A DNA stretch of 64,000 nucleotides from contig CAVPNX010000008.1 in the NCBI GenBank assembly GCA_963706885.1, positions 62,001-126,000 of the forward strand, in the 5' to 3' direction. The DNA comes from Prado023 sp963706885. Its GTDB lineage: Bacteria; Actinomycetota; Actinomycetes; S36-B12; CAIYMF01. Every line of letters starts with the position of its first letter. Positions within the stretch are counted from its first letter, which is position 1. The notes below the pieces were generated by a model. That model was not told the DNA's origin and searched no databases. It saw only the letters and a program-made list of their open reading frames with translations. Below are positions 8,889 through 15,863 of this stretch, one piece after another. The position numbers and the translations under genes were made by a program.

Positions 8889-9021
8889 AGGAGCCCGCGC
8901 CCATGGGGCGGCGCCTCGCCGGCACACGACGGGAGCCCGCCCCGAGCGAACGGCCTCCCCACGGGGCGGCCTCACGTCGGACCGTGAACGGGGCGCCCGG
9001 GGCAACCGGGGCCGGACATGC

Positions 9022-9056
9022 GGATGCGCTGCCGGAGATCCTCCGACAGCGCATCC
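9022..9056 (-). terminator. terminator hairpin of the pts operon
   Basis: GGATGCGCTG/CAGCGCATCC (10 bp), one mismatch, then CGGAG/CTCCG with a 3-nt ATC loop. It lies 35 bp beyond the ptsI stop on the minus strand; no T-tract. Confidence 0.7.
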
Positions 9057-9090
9057 ACCTGGTGCATCGTCCGACCGGTTCGCGGACCTC

Positions 9091-10779
9091 CTACAACCCG
9101 AGCTCGGCGAGCTTGGGCAGGGCCGCGCGTGCCGCCGCCTTCGCGGCCGGGGCATCAACGGCCTCTGTGGCTGCCGCCGCGGCTGCCTTGCACTGGTCGA
9201 GCGTGTGGGCGGCCAGGGCCGCGCGCACGCCCGGCAGGGCGCCGGCCGACATCGACAGCGTGTTCACGCCCAGCCCGACCAGCACGCAGCCCAGCGCAGG
9301 ATCCGAGGCCGCCTCGCCGCAGACGCCCGTCGGGATGCCATTGGCCTGCCCGCCCACGACCGTCGCCGCGACGAGGTCGAGGATCGCCGGCTGCCACGCG
9401 TCCTGCAGCCGGGCAACCGCCCCGATCTGGCGATCGGCCGCGAACGTGTACTGCGTCAGGTCGTTGCTGCCGATGGAGAAGAACTCCGCCACCTGGCCCA
9501 GGTGCTTGGAGCGCAGTGCGGCCGCGGGGATCTCGACCATCGTGCCGATCTTGGCGTGCAGGCCGGCCTTCTTGCAGGCCTCGCGGAACCACGTGGCCTC
9601 GTAGACGTCGGCGACCATCGGGGCCATCACCCAGAGCTCGGTGTCCAGGCCCTCAGCGGCCCTGGCCAGCGCGTGCAGCTGGGTGTGCATGATCTCCGGG
9701 GCCTGCATGCAGATGCGCAGCCCACGCACGCCCATCGACGGGTTGGGCTCCTCACCGAACGGCAGGAACGGCAGCGGCTTGTCCGCGCCCGCGTCCAGCG
9801 TGCGCACGACGACCTTCTTGCCCGCGAAACCCTCGAGCACCGCCCGGTACAGGCCGTACTGCTCGTCCTCGCTGGGTGCGTCCGTGCGGTCGAGGAACAG
9901 CAGCTCGCTGCGGAACAGCCCCACGCCCTCGGCGCCGTTGGCCAGGGCTCCGGCCACGTCCTCCTGCCCGCCGATGTTGGCCAGCAACGGGACGGCATGG
10001 CCATCGGCGGTCGCACCGGGGGCGTTGCCCACGGCGGCCAGGGCCGCACGGCGCTTCTCGTCGCGACCGGCGAGCTCGGCGACCATCTCCACGGGCGGGT
10101 CGATGACGACCTTGCCCGCGGACCCGTCCACCATCACGTACGTGCCCGGGGCGAGCTCACGCACCCCCGGGCAGCCCACCACGGCGGGGATGCCCAGGTT
10201 GCGCGCCAGGATCGAGGTGTGCGAGGTCGGACCACCCTCCTGGGTGGCGAACGCCAGCACCATCGACTTGTCGATGAGCGCGGTGTCGGCCGGGGCCAGG
10301 TCCATCGCGACCAGGATGCTGGGCTCCTTGAGCTCGGGGATGCCGGGGGCCGGCACGTCCAGGAGCAGGGCCACCGTCCGGTTGCGGATGTCGTCGAGGT
10401 CGGTCACGCGCGCGGCGAAGTACTCCCCGAGCGTGAGCAGGACCTCACGGGTCGCGCCGAACGCGTCGTAGGCCGCCCGTGCGGCGTTCGAACCGCCGTC
10501 GGTGCGCTGCTTGATCCCCACGGCGAGGTCGGGGTCACGGGCCATCATGGCCTGGGCCTCGAGCACGTGCTGCGCCTCGCCGCCGGCACGCTGCCCGCGG
10601 TCCTCGAGGTCGGCCGCGACGTCCTCGAGCGCCTTGGCGGCGGCGGCGTACTCCTCCTCGGGGGTCCCCGTCCCCGGGCCCTGCGTGGGCTCGGGGACGG
10701 AGTCCACCACACGTACGACCGGTCCGGCACCCACGCCGGGGCTGACCCCGACGCCGGTCAGGGTCGTCAGGTCAGGCAT
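9091..10779 (-). CDS. ptsI: PTS enzyme I
   Basis: Phosphoenolpyruvate-protein phosphotransferase: takes phosphate from PEP onto its own histidine and passes it to HPr. The 562 residues are the normal length. Order: N-terminal HPr-binding helical domain, phosphohistidine swivel domain with the active-site GGPTSHTSILARNL, then the PEP-binding TIM barrel (GAEGVGLFRSELLFLDR, VVVRTLDAGADKPLPFLP, EEPNPSMGVRGLRIC, GTMVEIPAAAL, FFSIGSNDLTQYTFAADR, GVCGEAASDP with the catalytic Cys). The start overlaps ptsH by 8 bp. Last gene of the IIB-crr-ptsH-ptsI operon. Confidence 0.97.
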   Translation of the reverse strand: MPDLTTLTGVGVSPGVGAGPVVRVVDSVPEPTQGPGTGTPEEEYAAAAKALEDVAADLEDRGQRAGGEAQHVLEAQAMMARDPDLAVGIKQRTDGGSNAARAAYDAFGATREVLLTLGEYFAARVTDLDDIRNRTVALLLDVPAPGIPELKEPSILVAMDLAPADTALIDKSMVLAFATQEGGPTSHTSILARNLGIPAVVGCPGVRELAPGTYVMVDGSAGKVVIDPPVEMVAELAGRDEKRRAALAAVGNAPGATADGHAVPLLANIGGQEDVAGALANGAEGVGLFRSELLFLDRTDAPSEDEQYGLYRAVLEGFAGKKVVVRTLDAGADKPLPFLPFGEEPNPSMGVRGLRICMQAPEIMHTQLHALARAAEGLDTELWVMAPMVADVYEATWFREACKKAGLHAKIGTMVEIPAAALRSKHLGQVAEFFSIGSNDLTQYTFAADRQIGAVARLQDAWQPAILDLVAATVVGGQANGIPTGVCGEAASDPALGCVLVGLGVNTLSMSAGALPGVRAALAAHTLDQCKAAAAAATEAVDAPAAKAAARAALPKLAELGL

Positions 10780-11044
10780 GGCCGCCCTCAGGGGTCTCCA
10801 GGATCTCCTTGAGACCGGCCAGCAGCTCGTCGGCGCCCTCGCCCTCGGCGGTGACGACCATCTCCTCGCCGGCCTTGGCGCCCAGGCCCATCACGCCCAG
10901 GATGCTCTTGGCGTTGACGCCGGGCTCACCCGGGCGTCCGATGGTCACGTCGCAGGTCGACTTGGCAGCCGCGCCGACGAACAGTGCCGCAGGACGGGCG
11001 TGCAGCCCGACTCCGGGGGGCAGGACAACAGTGATTTCAGCCAC
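10772..11044 (-). CDS. ptsH: phosphocarrier protein HPr
   Basis: Small phosphate relay between enzyme I and sugar-specific EIIA. The active histidine sits in GVGLHARPAALFV and the regulatory serine region is AKSILGVMGLGA. I use the GTG at 11044 (90 aa): an AGAGGTG ribosome site is about 8 nt upstream, whereas the TTG at 11050 would leave only 2 nt. The Ser-46-type position (KSILGVM) is preserved, although I see no HPr kinase in this window. A 79-bp gap separates it from crr; its stop overlaps ptsI. Confidence 0.93.
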   Translation of the reverse strand: MAEITVVLPPGVGLHARPAALFVGAAAKSTCDVTIGRPGEPGVNAKSILGVMGLGAKAGEEMVVTAEGEGADELLAGLKEILETPEGGHA

Positions 11045-11123
11045 GATCAAACACCTCTCAGTTTCATTTCGGTCTCGGGAGCCCTCGTGGGGCGGGTGGT
11101 CGGTGACGCTCTGCGTGCCGGGA

Positions 11124-11576
11124 TCAGGCGATCTCGAAGACGGCTTGGCCGGCCTCGACCTGGGTGCCGTCCGGGACGAGCTGGGTGATCTGGCCCGCTT
11201 CGGCCTGGATCGCGATGAGCGGCGTGATCACCGGAAGACCACCGGCCTCGATGACGGAGGGATCCCACTCGATGACCGGCTCGCCGGCCACGACGGTGTC
11301 GCCCTTGGCCTTGAGCAGGGTGAAGCCCTCACCGTTGAGCTGGACGGTCTCCAGGCCCAGGTGGACCAGGATCGAGTAGCCGTCGGACTCGATGCCCATG
11401 GCGTGCGGGAACAGGCTGGCGATGGTGCCGGAGACCGGGGCCACGGCCACGACGCGGCTGCGCGGGGGGTCGATCGCCAGGCCGGGGCCGAGCATCGCCT
11501 CGGCGAACATGGGATCGGGAACCTCGGTCAGGTTCGCGACCCGGCCGGGCATGGGGGACAGGACTTGCAGTGCCAC
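11124..11576 (-). CDS. crr: PTS glucose-type EIIA component
   Basis: Single-domain cytoplasmic EIIA of the glucose family, 150 aa, phosphorylated by HPr and passing phosphate to an EIIB. Signature: SPMPGRVANLTEVPDPMFA, VVAVAPVSGTIASLFPHAMGI, the active-site histidine in ILVHLGLETVQLNGEGF, and KGDTVVAGEPVIEWD. GTG start with AGGGAG 8 nt upstream. It starts only 12 nt after the IIB stop, so the two are co-transcribed. It may also serve regulatory roles as in other bacteria, but the sequence does not show this. Confidence 0.92.
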   Translation of the reverse strand: MALQVLSPMPGRVANLTEVPDPMFAEAMLGPGLAIDPPRSRVVAVAPVSGTIASLFPHAMGIESDGYSILVHLGLETVQLNGEGFTLLKAKGDTVVAGEPVIEWDPSVIEAGGLPVITPLIAIQAEAGQITQLVPDGTQVEAGQAVFEIA

Positions 11577-11588
11577 GGTGATTCTCCC

Positions 11589-11822
11589 TTATTCGATGAT
11601 GTCGTTGATATCCATGGCAAGGCCGTCGGCCTCACCACCCACGATGACCTGGAGGACTGGGCCCGCGGTCAGGACGCCGAACGCCCCAGCGGTCTTCAGC
11701 GCCTGCTCGTCGACGAGGGACGGGTCATTGACCACAGTGCGCAGTCGGGTGGCGCAGGCCTCGATCTCCTCGATGTTGTCCGCCCCTCCCAGGGCCTCGA
11801 TGATGTCCTCAGCCTTGCCCAT
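11589..11822 (-). CDS. PTS glucose/GlcNAc-type EIIB component, free-standing
   Basis: A 77-residue EIIB domain of the glucose/N-acetylglucosamine family: helix AEDIIEALGGADNIEEIEACATRLR with the phosphorylated cysteine in the EACATRLR motif, then LVDEQALKTAGAFGVLTAGPVLQVIVGGEADGL. In most bacteria this domain is fused to the IIC transporter; here it is a separate gene and no IIC lies in the window, so the membrane part must be encoded elsewhere. GGAGG lies just upstream of the ATG. First gene of the pts operon; 97 bp separate it from the cyclase-like gene on the same strand. Confidence 0.88.
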   Translation of the reverse strand: MGKAEDIIEALGGADNIEEIEACATRLRTVVNDPSLVDEQALKTAGAFGVLTAGPVLQVIVGGEADGLAMDINDIIE

Positions 11823-11919
11823 TCATCCTCCGCTTCGTGAGTGGGGCGTCCGCGCCCCGTTGTGGGGCCAGTCTGCCCCCTCGGCCAGCCCGATGTCCTG
11901 ACAACGGGAGGCAGCGGAC

Positions 11920-12945
11920 TCACCTCCCGGACGTGGCCAGCAGCTCGTCGATCGCCCCGTGCACCTCCACCCCCGCGCACTGCCCGACGCCCTCGAAACG
12001 GGTCCGACCGGAGGCATCGGCGAGTCGGACCTCCAAGGTGCCGTCGAGGGTCTCGGCCACCCGCTGGTGCATCTCGGTGCGCACCGGGGAGTGCAGCAGG
12101 CCGGTGGTCCGCCCACCGAGGCGCGCAACGAGGTCCAGCCGGTCGCCACTGGGGGACCGCAGCGACCAGTGCACCCCGTCGTCGTCGACGGCCAGGTCGA
12201 CGGTGCGGGCCCGGGTGTAGCTGGTGAACCGGTGCAGGCCGGCATCCGGGCCCTCGGGCAGGTGCAGGGCCACGAGGTCACCGCGGAAGGCCGAGCTGCG
12301 CCATGGGATCAGCGCGGTCGAGGCCACCAGGCTGACACCCGGGGAGTCGAAGTGGTTGGACTGCATCCACACGTAGGCCTTCGGGAAGGCCGTCCCCCAG
12401 TCCTTCTCCAGGTAGCCCCGCCCGCCGGACAGGTCCACGCGACCGGACCCGGTGTCGACCCAGCCGGCCAGGGCGTGGTCCAGGCTGACGACCCCGTGGT
12501 AGCACTCCATGGTGGGCACCCACGCGTACCAGCCCATGGCCCCCGGCTCGCGCACCGTCACCGGCCAGGCGGCACCGGGGCCGAAGCGGACCTCGGCCGA
12601 CAGCCCCGGCAGGTCCACGACGATCCCGTCGGCACTGAACCGGTTTGCCCCGACGCGCACGTCGAAGCGCCGGGAGTCGGCGCGGAAGTCCGTCAGGGGG
12701 AAGCGGTGGTAGGCCGTGGAACCGGTGATGCCGTCGAGCACCTGCACGAATGCCTCGGCGATCGAGCCGTCCTCGGACAGGAACATCCCCGGGATGACGG
12801 CCAGTCGGGTGGAGCGGTCCGCGTTGACGAGCTTGACGTACCACCCCTCGAAGTAGGACCGCCCCCGGCCGCGGCCGCGCGTGTGGTCGCGCAGGGCACC
12901 GGCGCCGTGGAATCCAGCCGGGCTCAGGATCGATGCGGGGCTCTG
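11920..12945 (-). CDS. tocopherol cyclase-like (lipocalin-type) protein
   Basis: Soluble 341-residue protein resembling the tocopherol cyclase family: SYFEGWYVKLVNADRSTRLAVIPG near the N-terminus, GMFLSEDG, TAYHRFPLTDFRAD, MGWYAWVPTMECYHGVVS, and the characteristic GGRGYLEKDWGTAFPKAYVWMQ followed by NHF. Plants and cyanobacteria use such proteins to close the chromanol ring; members in bacteria without tocopherol synthesis have no settled function and may bind or modify a lipid quinone. I prefer the ATG at 12945, since the extra residues from 12981 are not conserved. It faces tadA across a tandem-repeat spacer and lies upstream of the pts genes on the same strand. Confidence 0.75.
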   Translation of the reverse strand, partial: QSPASILSPAGFHGAGALRDHTRGRGRGRSYFEGWYVKLVNADRSTRLAVIPGMFLSEDGSIAEAFVQVLDGITGSTAYHRFPLTDFRADSRRFDVRVGANRFSADGIVVDLPGLSAEVRFGPGAAWPVTVREPGAMGWYAWVPTMECYHGVVSLDHALAGWVDTGSGRVDLSGGRGYLEKDWGTAFPKAYVWMQSNHFDSPGVSLVASTALIPWRSSAFRGDLVALHLPEGPDAGLHRFTSYTRARTVDLAVDDDGVHWSLRSPSGDRLDLVARLGGRTTGLLHSPVRTEMHQRVAETLDGTLEVRLADASGRTRFEGVGQCAGVEVHGAIDELLATSGR

Positions 12946-13020
12946 CATGGGCCCACCCCACCAGCAGTTGGTCCCGGGCACAACCGCAGGCGCGCAGGCA
13001 GGCGGCCTCGGCGCCTGCGC

Positions 13021-13088
13021 GAGGGTCGGCCCGGCGCGAGGGTCGGCCCGGCGCGGGGGTCGGCCCGGCGCGGGGGTCTGCCCGGTGT
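13021..13088. repeat. four tandem copies of a 17-bp unit
   Basis: Units GAGGGTCGGCCCGGCGC at 13021-13037 and 13038-13054 are identical; 13055-13071 differs by one base; 13072-13088 is degraded. They fill the spacer between the divergent cyclase-like gene and tadA. Confidence 0.85.
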
Positions 13089-13123
13089 GGCGCGGGGGTG
13101 GACGTGCGGCGGTACGTCGATGC

Positions 13124-13129
13124 CAGACT
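13124..13129 (+). promoter_or_regulatory. -10-like CAGACT before tadA
   Basis: CAGACT is 7 nt before the GTG at 13137, the leaderless geometry seen elsewhere in this window, with C instead of T at the first position. Confidence 0.4.
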
Positions 13130-13136
13130 TCGTCCC

Positions 13137-13601
13137 GTGAGGTCCTCCACCGCCGACGAGCGCGCGATGCGCCTGGCCCTCGCGGTGGCCCAACGGGCGC
13201 TGCCCGGCGGGGACGTCCCCATCGGCGCGGTGGTGCTCGACGCGCGGGGAGAGGTGATCGGGGAGGGGTTCAACCGCCGGGAGCTGGACTCCGATCCCAC
13301 CGCGCACGCCGAGGTCCTCGCCCTGCGCGCAGCGGCCGGCGAGGTGGGCCGGTGGCGGCTGGAGGGCGCCACCCTCGTGGTCACCCTCGAGCCGTGCACC
13401 ATGTGCGCCGGGGCCCTGGTGCTCGCCCGGGTGGACCGCGTCGTGTTCGGGGCGTTCGACCCGAAGGCCGGTGCGGTGGGCTCCCTCTGGGACGTGGTGC
13501 GTGACCCGCGGCTCAACCACCGCCCCGAGGTGGTCGCCGGGGTGCTGGCCGAGGACTGCGGTCGGGTGCTCCGGGAGTTCTTCGCGGCCCATCGGGGCTG
13601 A
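13137..13601 (+). CDS. tadA: tRNA-specific adenosine deaminase
   Basis: Zinc deaminase of the cytidine-deaminase fold that converts A34 to inosine in tRNA-Arg(ACG). The zinc site is complete: HAEVLAL (His and catalytic Glu) and EPCTMCAGAL (two Cys). Also LPGGDVPIGAVVLD near the N-terminus and VDRVVFGAFDPKAGAVGSL. At 154 residues it is the usual size. Translation from upstream of 13137 would run through the tandem repeats and is rejected. upp follows after 65 bp on the same strand but has its own -10 box. Confidence 0.93.
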   Translation: MRSSTADERAMRLALAVAQRALPGGDVPIGAVVLDARGEVIGEGFNRRELDSDPTAHAEVLALRAAAGEVGRWRLEGATLVVTLEPCTMCAGALVLARVDRVVFGAFDPKAGAVGSLWDVVRDPRLNHRPEVVAGVLAEDCGRVLREFFAAHRG

Positions 13602-13653
13602 CGCACCACACCGGACCACCGCGGCCGGTGCCGCCGGACGGGTCCGGCGACAA

Positions 13654-13659
13654 TAGGGT
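13654..13659 (+). promoter_or_regulatory. -10 box TAGGGT, leaderless upp
   Basis: TAGGGT, 7 nt before the ATG at 13667; no ribosome site between. Confidence 0.65.
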
Positions 13660-13666
13660 TGCCGCC

Positions 13667-14305
13667 ATGCGGACCATCCTCGCCGACCACCCACTGGTCG
13701 CCCACAAGCTGACGACGCTGCGCGACGAGCGCACCGACTCCCCCACCTTCCGGCGACTCGTCGACGAGCTGGTGACCCTGCTGGCCTACGAGGCGACCCG
13801 GGACATCTCGGTGGCCGAGGTGGCGATCACCACGCCCGTCGGCCCGGCCACAGGCCACCGGATGGCCCAGCCCCGCCCGGTGGTGATCCCCATCCTGCGC
13901 GCGGGACTCGGGATGCTCGAGGGGATGACCCGGTTGCTGCCCACGGCCGAGATCGGCTTCCTCGGGATGATCCGCGACGAGGTGACCCTCGAGGCCTCCA
14001 CGTACGCCGACCGGCTCCCGATGGACCTGTCCGGGCGGCAGGTGTTCCTGCTCGACCCGATGCTGGCCACCGGCGGGACGTTGATCATGGCGATCGACCT
14101 GGTGCTCTCCCGGGGCGCCCGGGATGTGACGGCGATCTGCATCCTGGCCGCGCCGGAGGGCATCGAGGCCGTCGACGTCGCCGTGGCCGACCGGATCCCG
14201 ACCGTCACCCTGGTCACGGCCGCGATCGACGAGCGGCTCAACGACCACGGGTACATCGTCCCCGGCCTCGGCGACGCCGGGGACCGCCTCTACGGCGTGG
14301 TCTGA
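13667..14305 (+). CDS. upp: uracil phosphoribosyltransferase
   Basis: Salvage enzyme making UMP from uracil and PRPP. The 212 residues begin MRTILADHPLVAHKLTTLRD and include RPVVIPILRAGLGMLEGM, LPTAEIGFLGMIRDE, the PRPP-binding loop in FLLDPMLATGGTLIMAIDLV and the uracil-contact C-terminus YIVPGLGDAGDRLYGVV. The N-terminus starts exactly at the leaderless ATG. tadA (tRNA editing) precedes it, a loose grouping often seen in actinobacteria. Confidence 0.96.
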   Translation: MRTILADHPLVAHKLTTLRDERTDSPTFRRLVDELVTLLAYEATRDISVAEVAITTPVGPATGHRMAQPRPVVIPILRAGLGMLEGMTRLLPTAEIGFLGMIRDEVTLEASTYADRLPMDLSGRQVFLLDPMLATGGTLIMAIDLVLSRGARDVTAICILAAPEGIEAVDVAVADRIPTVTLVTAAIDERLNDHGYIVPGLGDAGDRLYGVV

Positions 14306-14394
14306 CCGTTCCGACGCCGCCTGCCCGCGCCGCCCGCGCCCGGGTCCGAGGCGACCGGCCCTGGCGCGCGGCACCGGCACCCCGGGGGAGCGTC

Positions 14395-15342
14395 TCAGTC
14401 GACGGCGTCCGACTCGTCGGTGACCAGCTCACCGACCTGGCCGTAGACCCACGGCTCGTTGTCGGGGTCGTGGCCCACCGGGACCCCGACCACGATGGGG
14501 ACGTCGAACTCCAGCAGGCGCTGCTCCATGAAGCTCTCGGCGTGCTGGTCGCGCTCACCGACGGCGGCACTGAACGAGCCGAGGGCGAAGGCCTGGACGC
14601 CCATCAGGCCCCCGGAGAGCTGCAGCTGGGTGATCATCCGGTCCAGGCGGTAGACCGGCTCCCCGACGTCCTCGAGGACCATGATCGCGTCGTGCGAGCG
14701 CAGGGCGTGGGGCGTGCCGGCAAGCGCGGCGAGCATCGCGAGGTTCCCGCCCACGAACGGTCCGCGGACCGAACGGCGCGGCCCGGCCACGTGATCGACC
14801 CGGGCGCTGAACCCGGCGCCGTCCTGGAGCATCGCACGTACCCGCTCGAGGACCGTGGGCGCGACGAGGTCACCCAGGGCGGTGATGACCGGTGCGTGGA
14901 TCCCCATCAGCCCGTGGGCGACCGGATGGGCGAGGTCATCGGTCAGGCTGTGCTCCCGGTAGAGCGCGGCGAGGAAGGCCGTGGCGTCCGAGAAGCCGAG
15001 CAGCGGTCGGTTCGGGACGGCAGCGGGGTCCCGGGTGAGCCGGATCAGGTCCTCGAGCAGGTGCATCGAGCCGAAGCCACCCCGGGCGAACCAGATGGCC
15101 TCCACCTCCGGATCGGTCATCGCCCAACGCAGGTCCTCGAGGCGCTGGGTGGCCGTTCCGGCCGTGTGCCCGGCCACGGCCAGGACGTGCTTGCCGACCT
15201 GGGGGCGGTAGCCCCACTCGTGGAGCACGTCGAGCCCCCGCCCGAGGCGTGCGGGGGCGACCGGGCCGGACGGGGCGATGATGGCGATCCGGGCGCCCGG
15301 GGCCAGAAGGGCTCCGGGCAGGTCCGGCTGGCTCAGCAACAT
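14395..15342 (-). CDS. LD-carboxypeptidase, peptidase family S66
   Basis: Serine peptidase of the LdcA/MccF family, which cleaves L,D-bonds of murein tetrapeptides (recycling) or, in MccF, microcin amides. Visible: PSGPVAPARLGRGLDVL at the N-terminus, IWFARGGFGSMHLLEDL, the nucleophile serine in RPLLGFSDATAFL, the catalytic Glu in VLEDVGEPVYRLDRM and the catalytic His in VGVPVGHDPDNEPW. ATG at 15342 has a GGGAGGG site; the frame is open further upstream without support. 315 aa, normal. No signal peptide, so cytoplasmic. Convergent with upp. Confidence 0.85.
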   Translation of the reverse strand: MLLSQPDLPGALLAPGARIAIIAPSGPVAPARLGRGLDVLHEWGYRPQVGKHVLAVAGHTAGTATQRLEDLRWAMTDPEVEAIWFARGGFGSMHLLEDLIRLTRDPAAVPNRPLLGFSDATAFLAALYREHSLTDDLAHPVAHGLMGIHAPVITALGDLVAPTVLERVRAMLQDGAGFSARVDHVAGPRRSVRGPFVGGNLAMLAALAGTPHALRSHDAIMVLEDVGEPVYRLDRMITQLQLSGGLMGVQAFALGSFSAAVGERDQHAESFMEQRLLEFDVPIVVGVPVGHDPDNEPWVYGQVGELVTDESDAVD

Positions 15343-15497
15343 CGCAGCTGACCCTCCCCTCGGTCGCCTCGGGTGCTCTGGCTCGACATCCCACGGTACG
15401 CCCACCGGACCGCGGATCGGCGATGGCGTGGCCCTTCGCCCACATCCGGCCGGAGATGGAGAAGGGGCAACCGGATCGGCTGCCCCTTCTCGCGCGG

Positions 15498-15582
15498 CGG
15501 AGGATACGGGATTTGAACCCGTGAGGGTGTTACCCCAACACGATTTCCAATCGTGCGCACTAGGCCACTATGCGAATCCTCC
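15498..15582 (-). tRNA. tRNA-Ser(GGA)
   Basis: Cloverleaf on the minus strand: acceptor GGAGGAT/ATCCTCC with G discriminator, anticodon loop containing TTGGAAA (anticodon GGA), long variable arm typical of serine tRNAs, and T-loop GGTTCAAATCC. CCA is not encoded. 85 nt. Confidence 0.95.
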
Positions 15583-15589
15583 GCCGGAG

Positions 15590-15595
15590 ATTCTA
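15590..15595 (-). promoter_or_regulatory. -10 box TAGAAT of tRNA-Ser
   Basis: TAGAAT on the minus strand ends 7 nt before the mature tRNA 5' nucleotide (15582), so the primary transcript may need no 5' trimming. Confidence 0.55.
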
Positions 15596-15704
15596 CGGTG
15601 CGCCGTGGGGTTCCTCCGAATCCGCGGAACGCCGGTGCCGCAGCACCCAGGCGGGCCGCCCCCGCGAGCCCACCCGGCGGGAGCCAGCAACGCCCGTCGG
15701 GGCG

Positions 15705-15710
15705 TAGAAT
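15705..15710 (+). promoter_or_regulatory. -10 box TAGAAT of SRP RNA
   Basis: TAGAAT, 7 nt before the predicted first base of the SRP RNA at 15718. Same hexamer and spacing as the divergent tRNA-Ser promoter 110 bp away. Confidence 0.65.
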
Positions 15711-15717
15711 GGTGCCC

Positions 15718-15804
15718 GACCCCCCGTGTGGCGTCACCCTGTGAACCTCCCCAGGGCCGGAAGGCAGCAAGGATAAACGGGCTCTGACGGGTGCGCGGGG
15801 GGTC
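15718..15804 (+). ncRNA. ffs: small signal recognition particle RNA (4.5S type)
   Basis: Conserved domain IV core GGCCGGAAGGCAGCAAGG with its symmetric and asymmetric loops binds Ffh. The ends GACCCCCC and GGGGGGTC pair to close the long hairpin. About 87 nt, the normal size of the bacterial short form lacking the Alu domain. It targets nascent membrane proteins via Ffh and FtsY. Confidence 0.93.
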
Positions 15805-15863
15805 ACCTGCGTCCCGAGGGCCATGCGCCGAGCACGGCCCTCCTCCCGCCGGCACGCCTGAGG

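Larger units (their letters stand above)
8667..9090. other. 424-bp convergent intergenic region, repeat-rich
   Basis: Lies between the 3' ends of purC (+) and ptsI (-). It contains, in order, a CCYG tetranucleotide tract, a 9-bp inverted repeat ATGATCCAT/ATGGATCAT (8767-8775 and 8810-8818), a 27-bp direct repeat and a strong hairpin facing ptsI. All reading frames here look like shadows or low complexity; I see no gene. Confidence 0.7.

Noticed and set aside
8821..8930. CRISPR-like array
   Set aside because: Only two exact repeats, 14-bp gaps, no cas genes.
8806..10812. Plus-strand frame of 668 codons across the repeats and ptsI
   Set aside because: Antisense to enzyme I with no domain; begins in repeat DNA.
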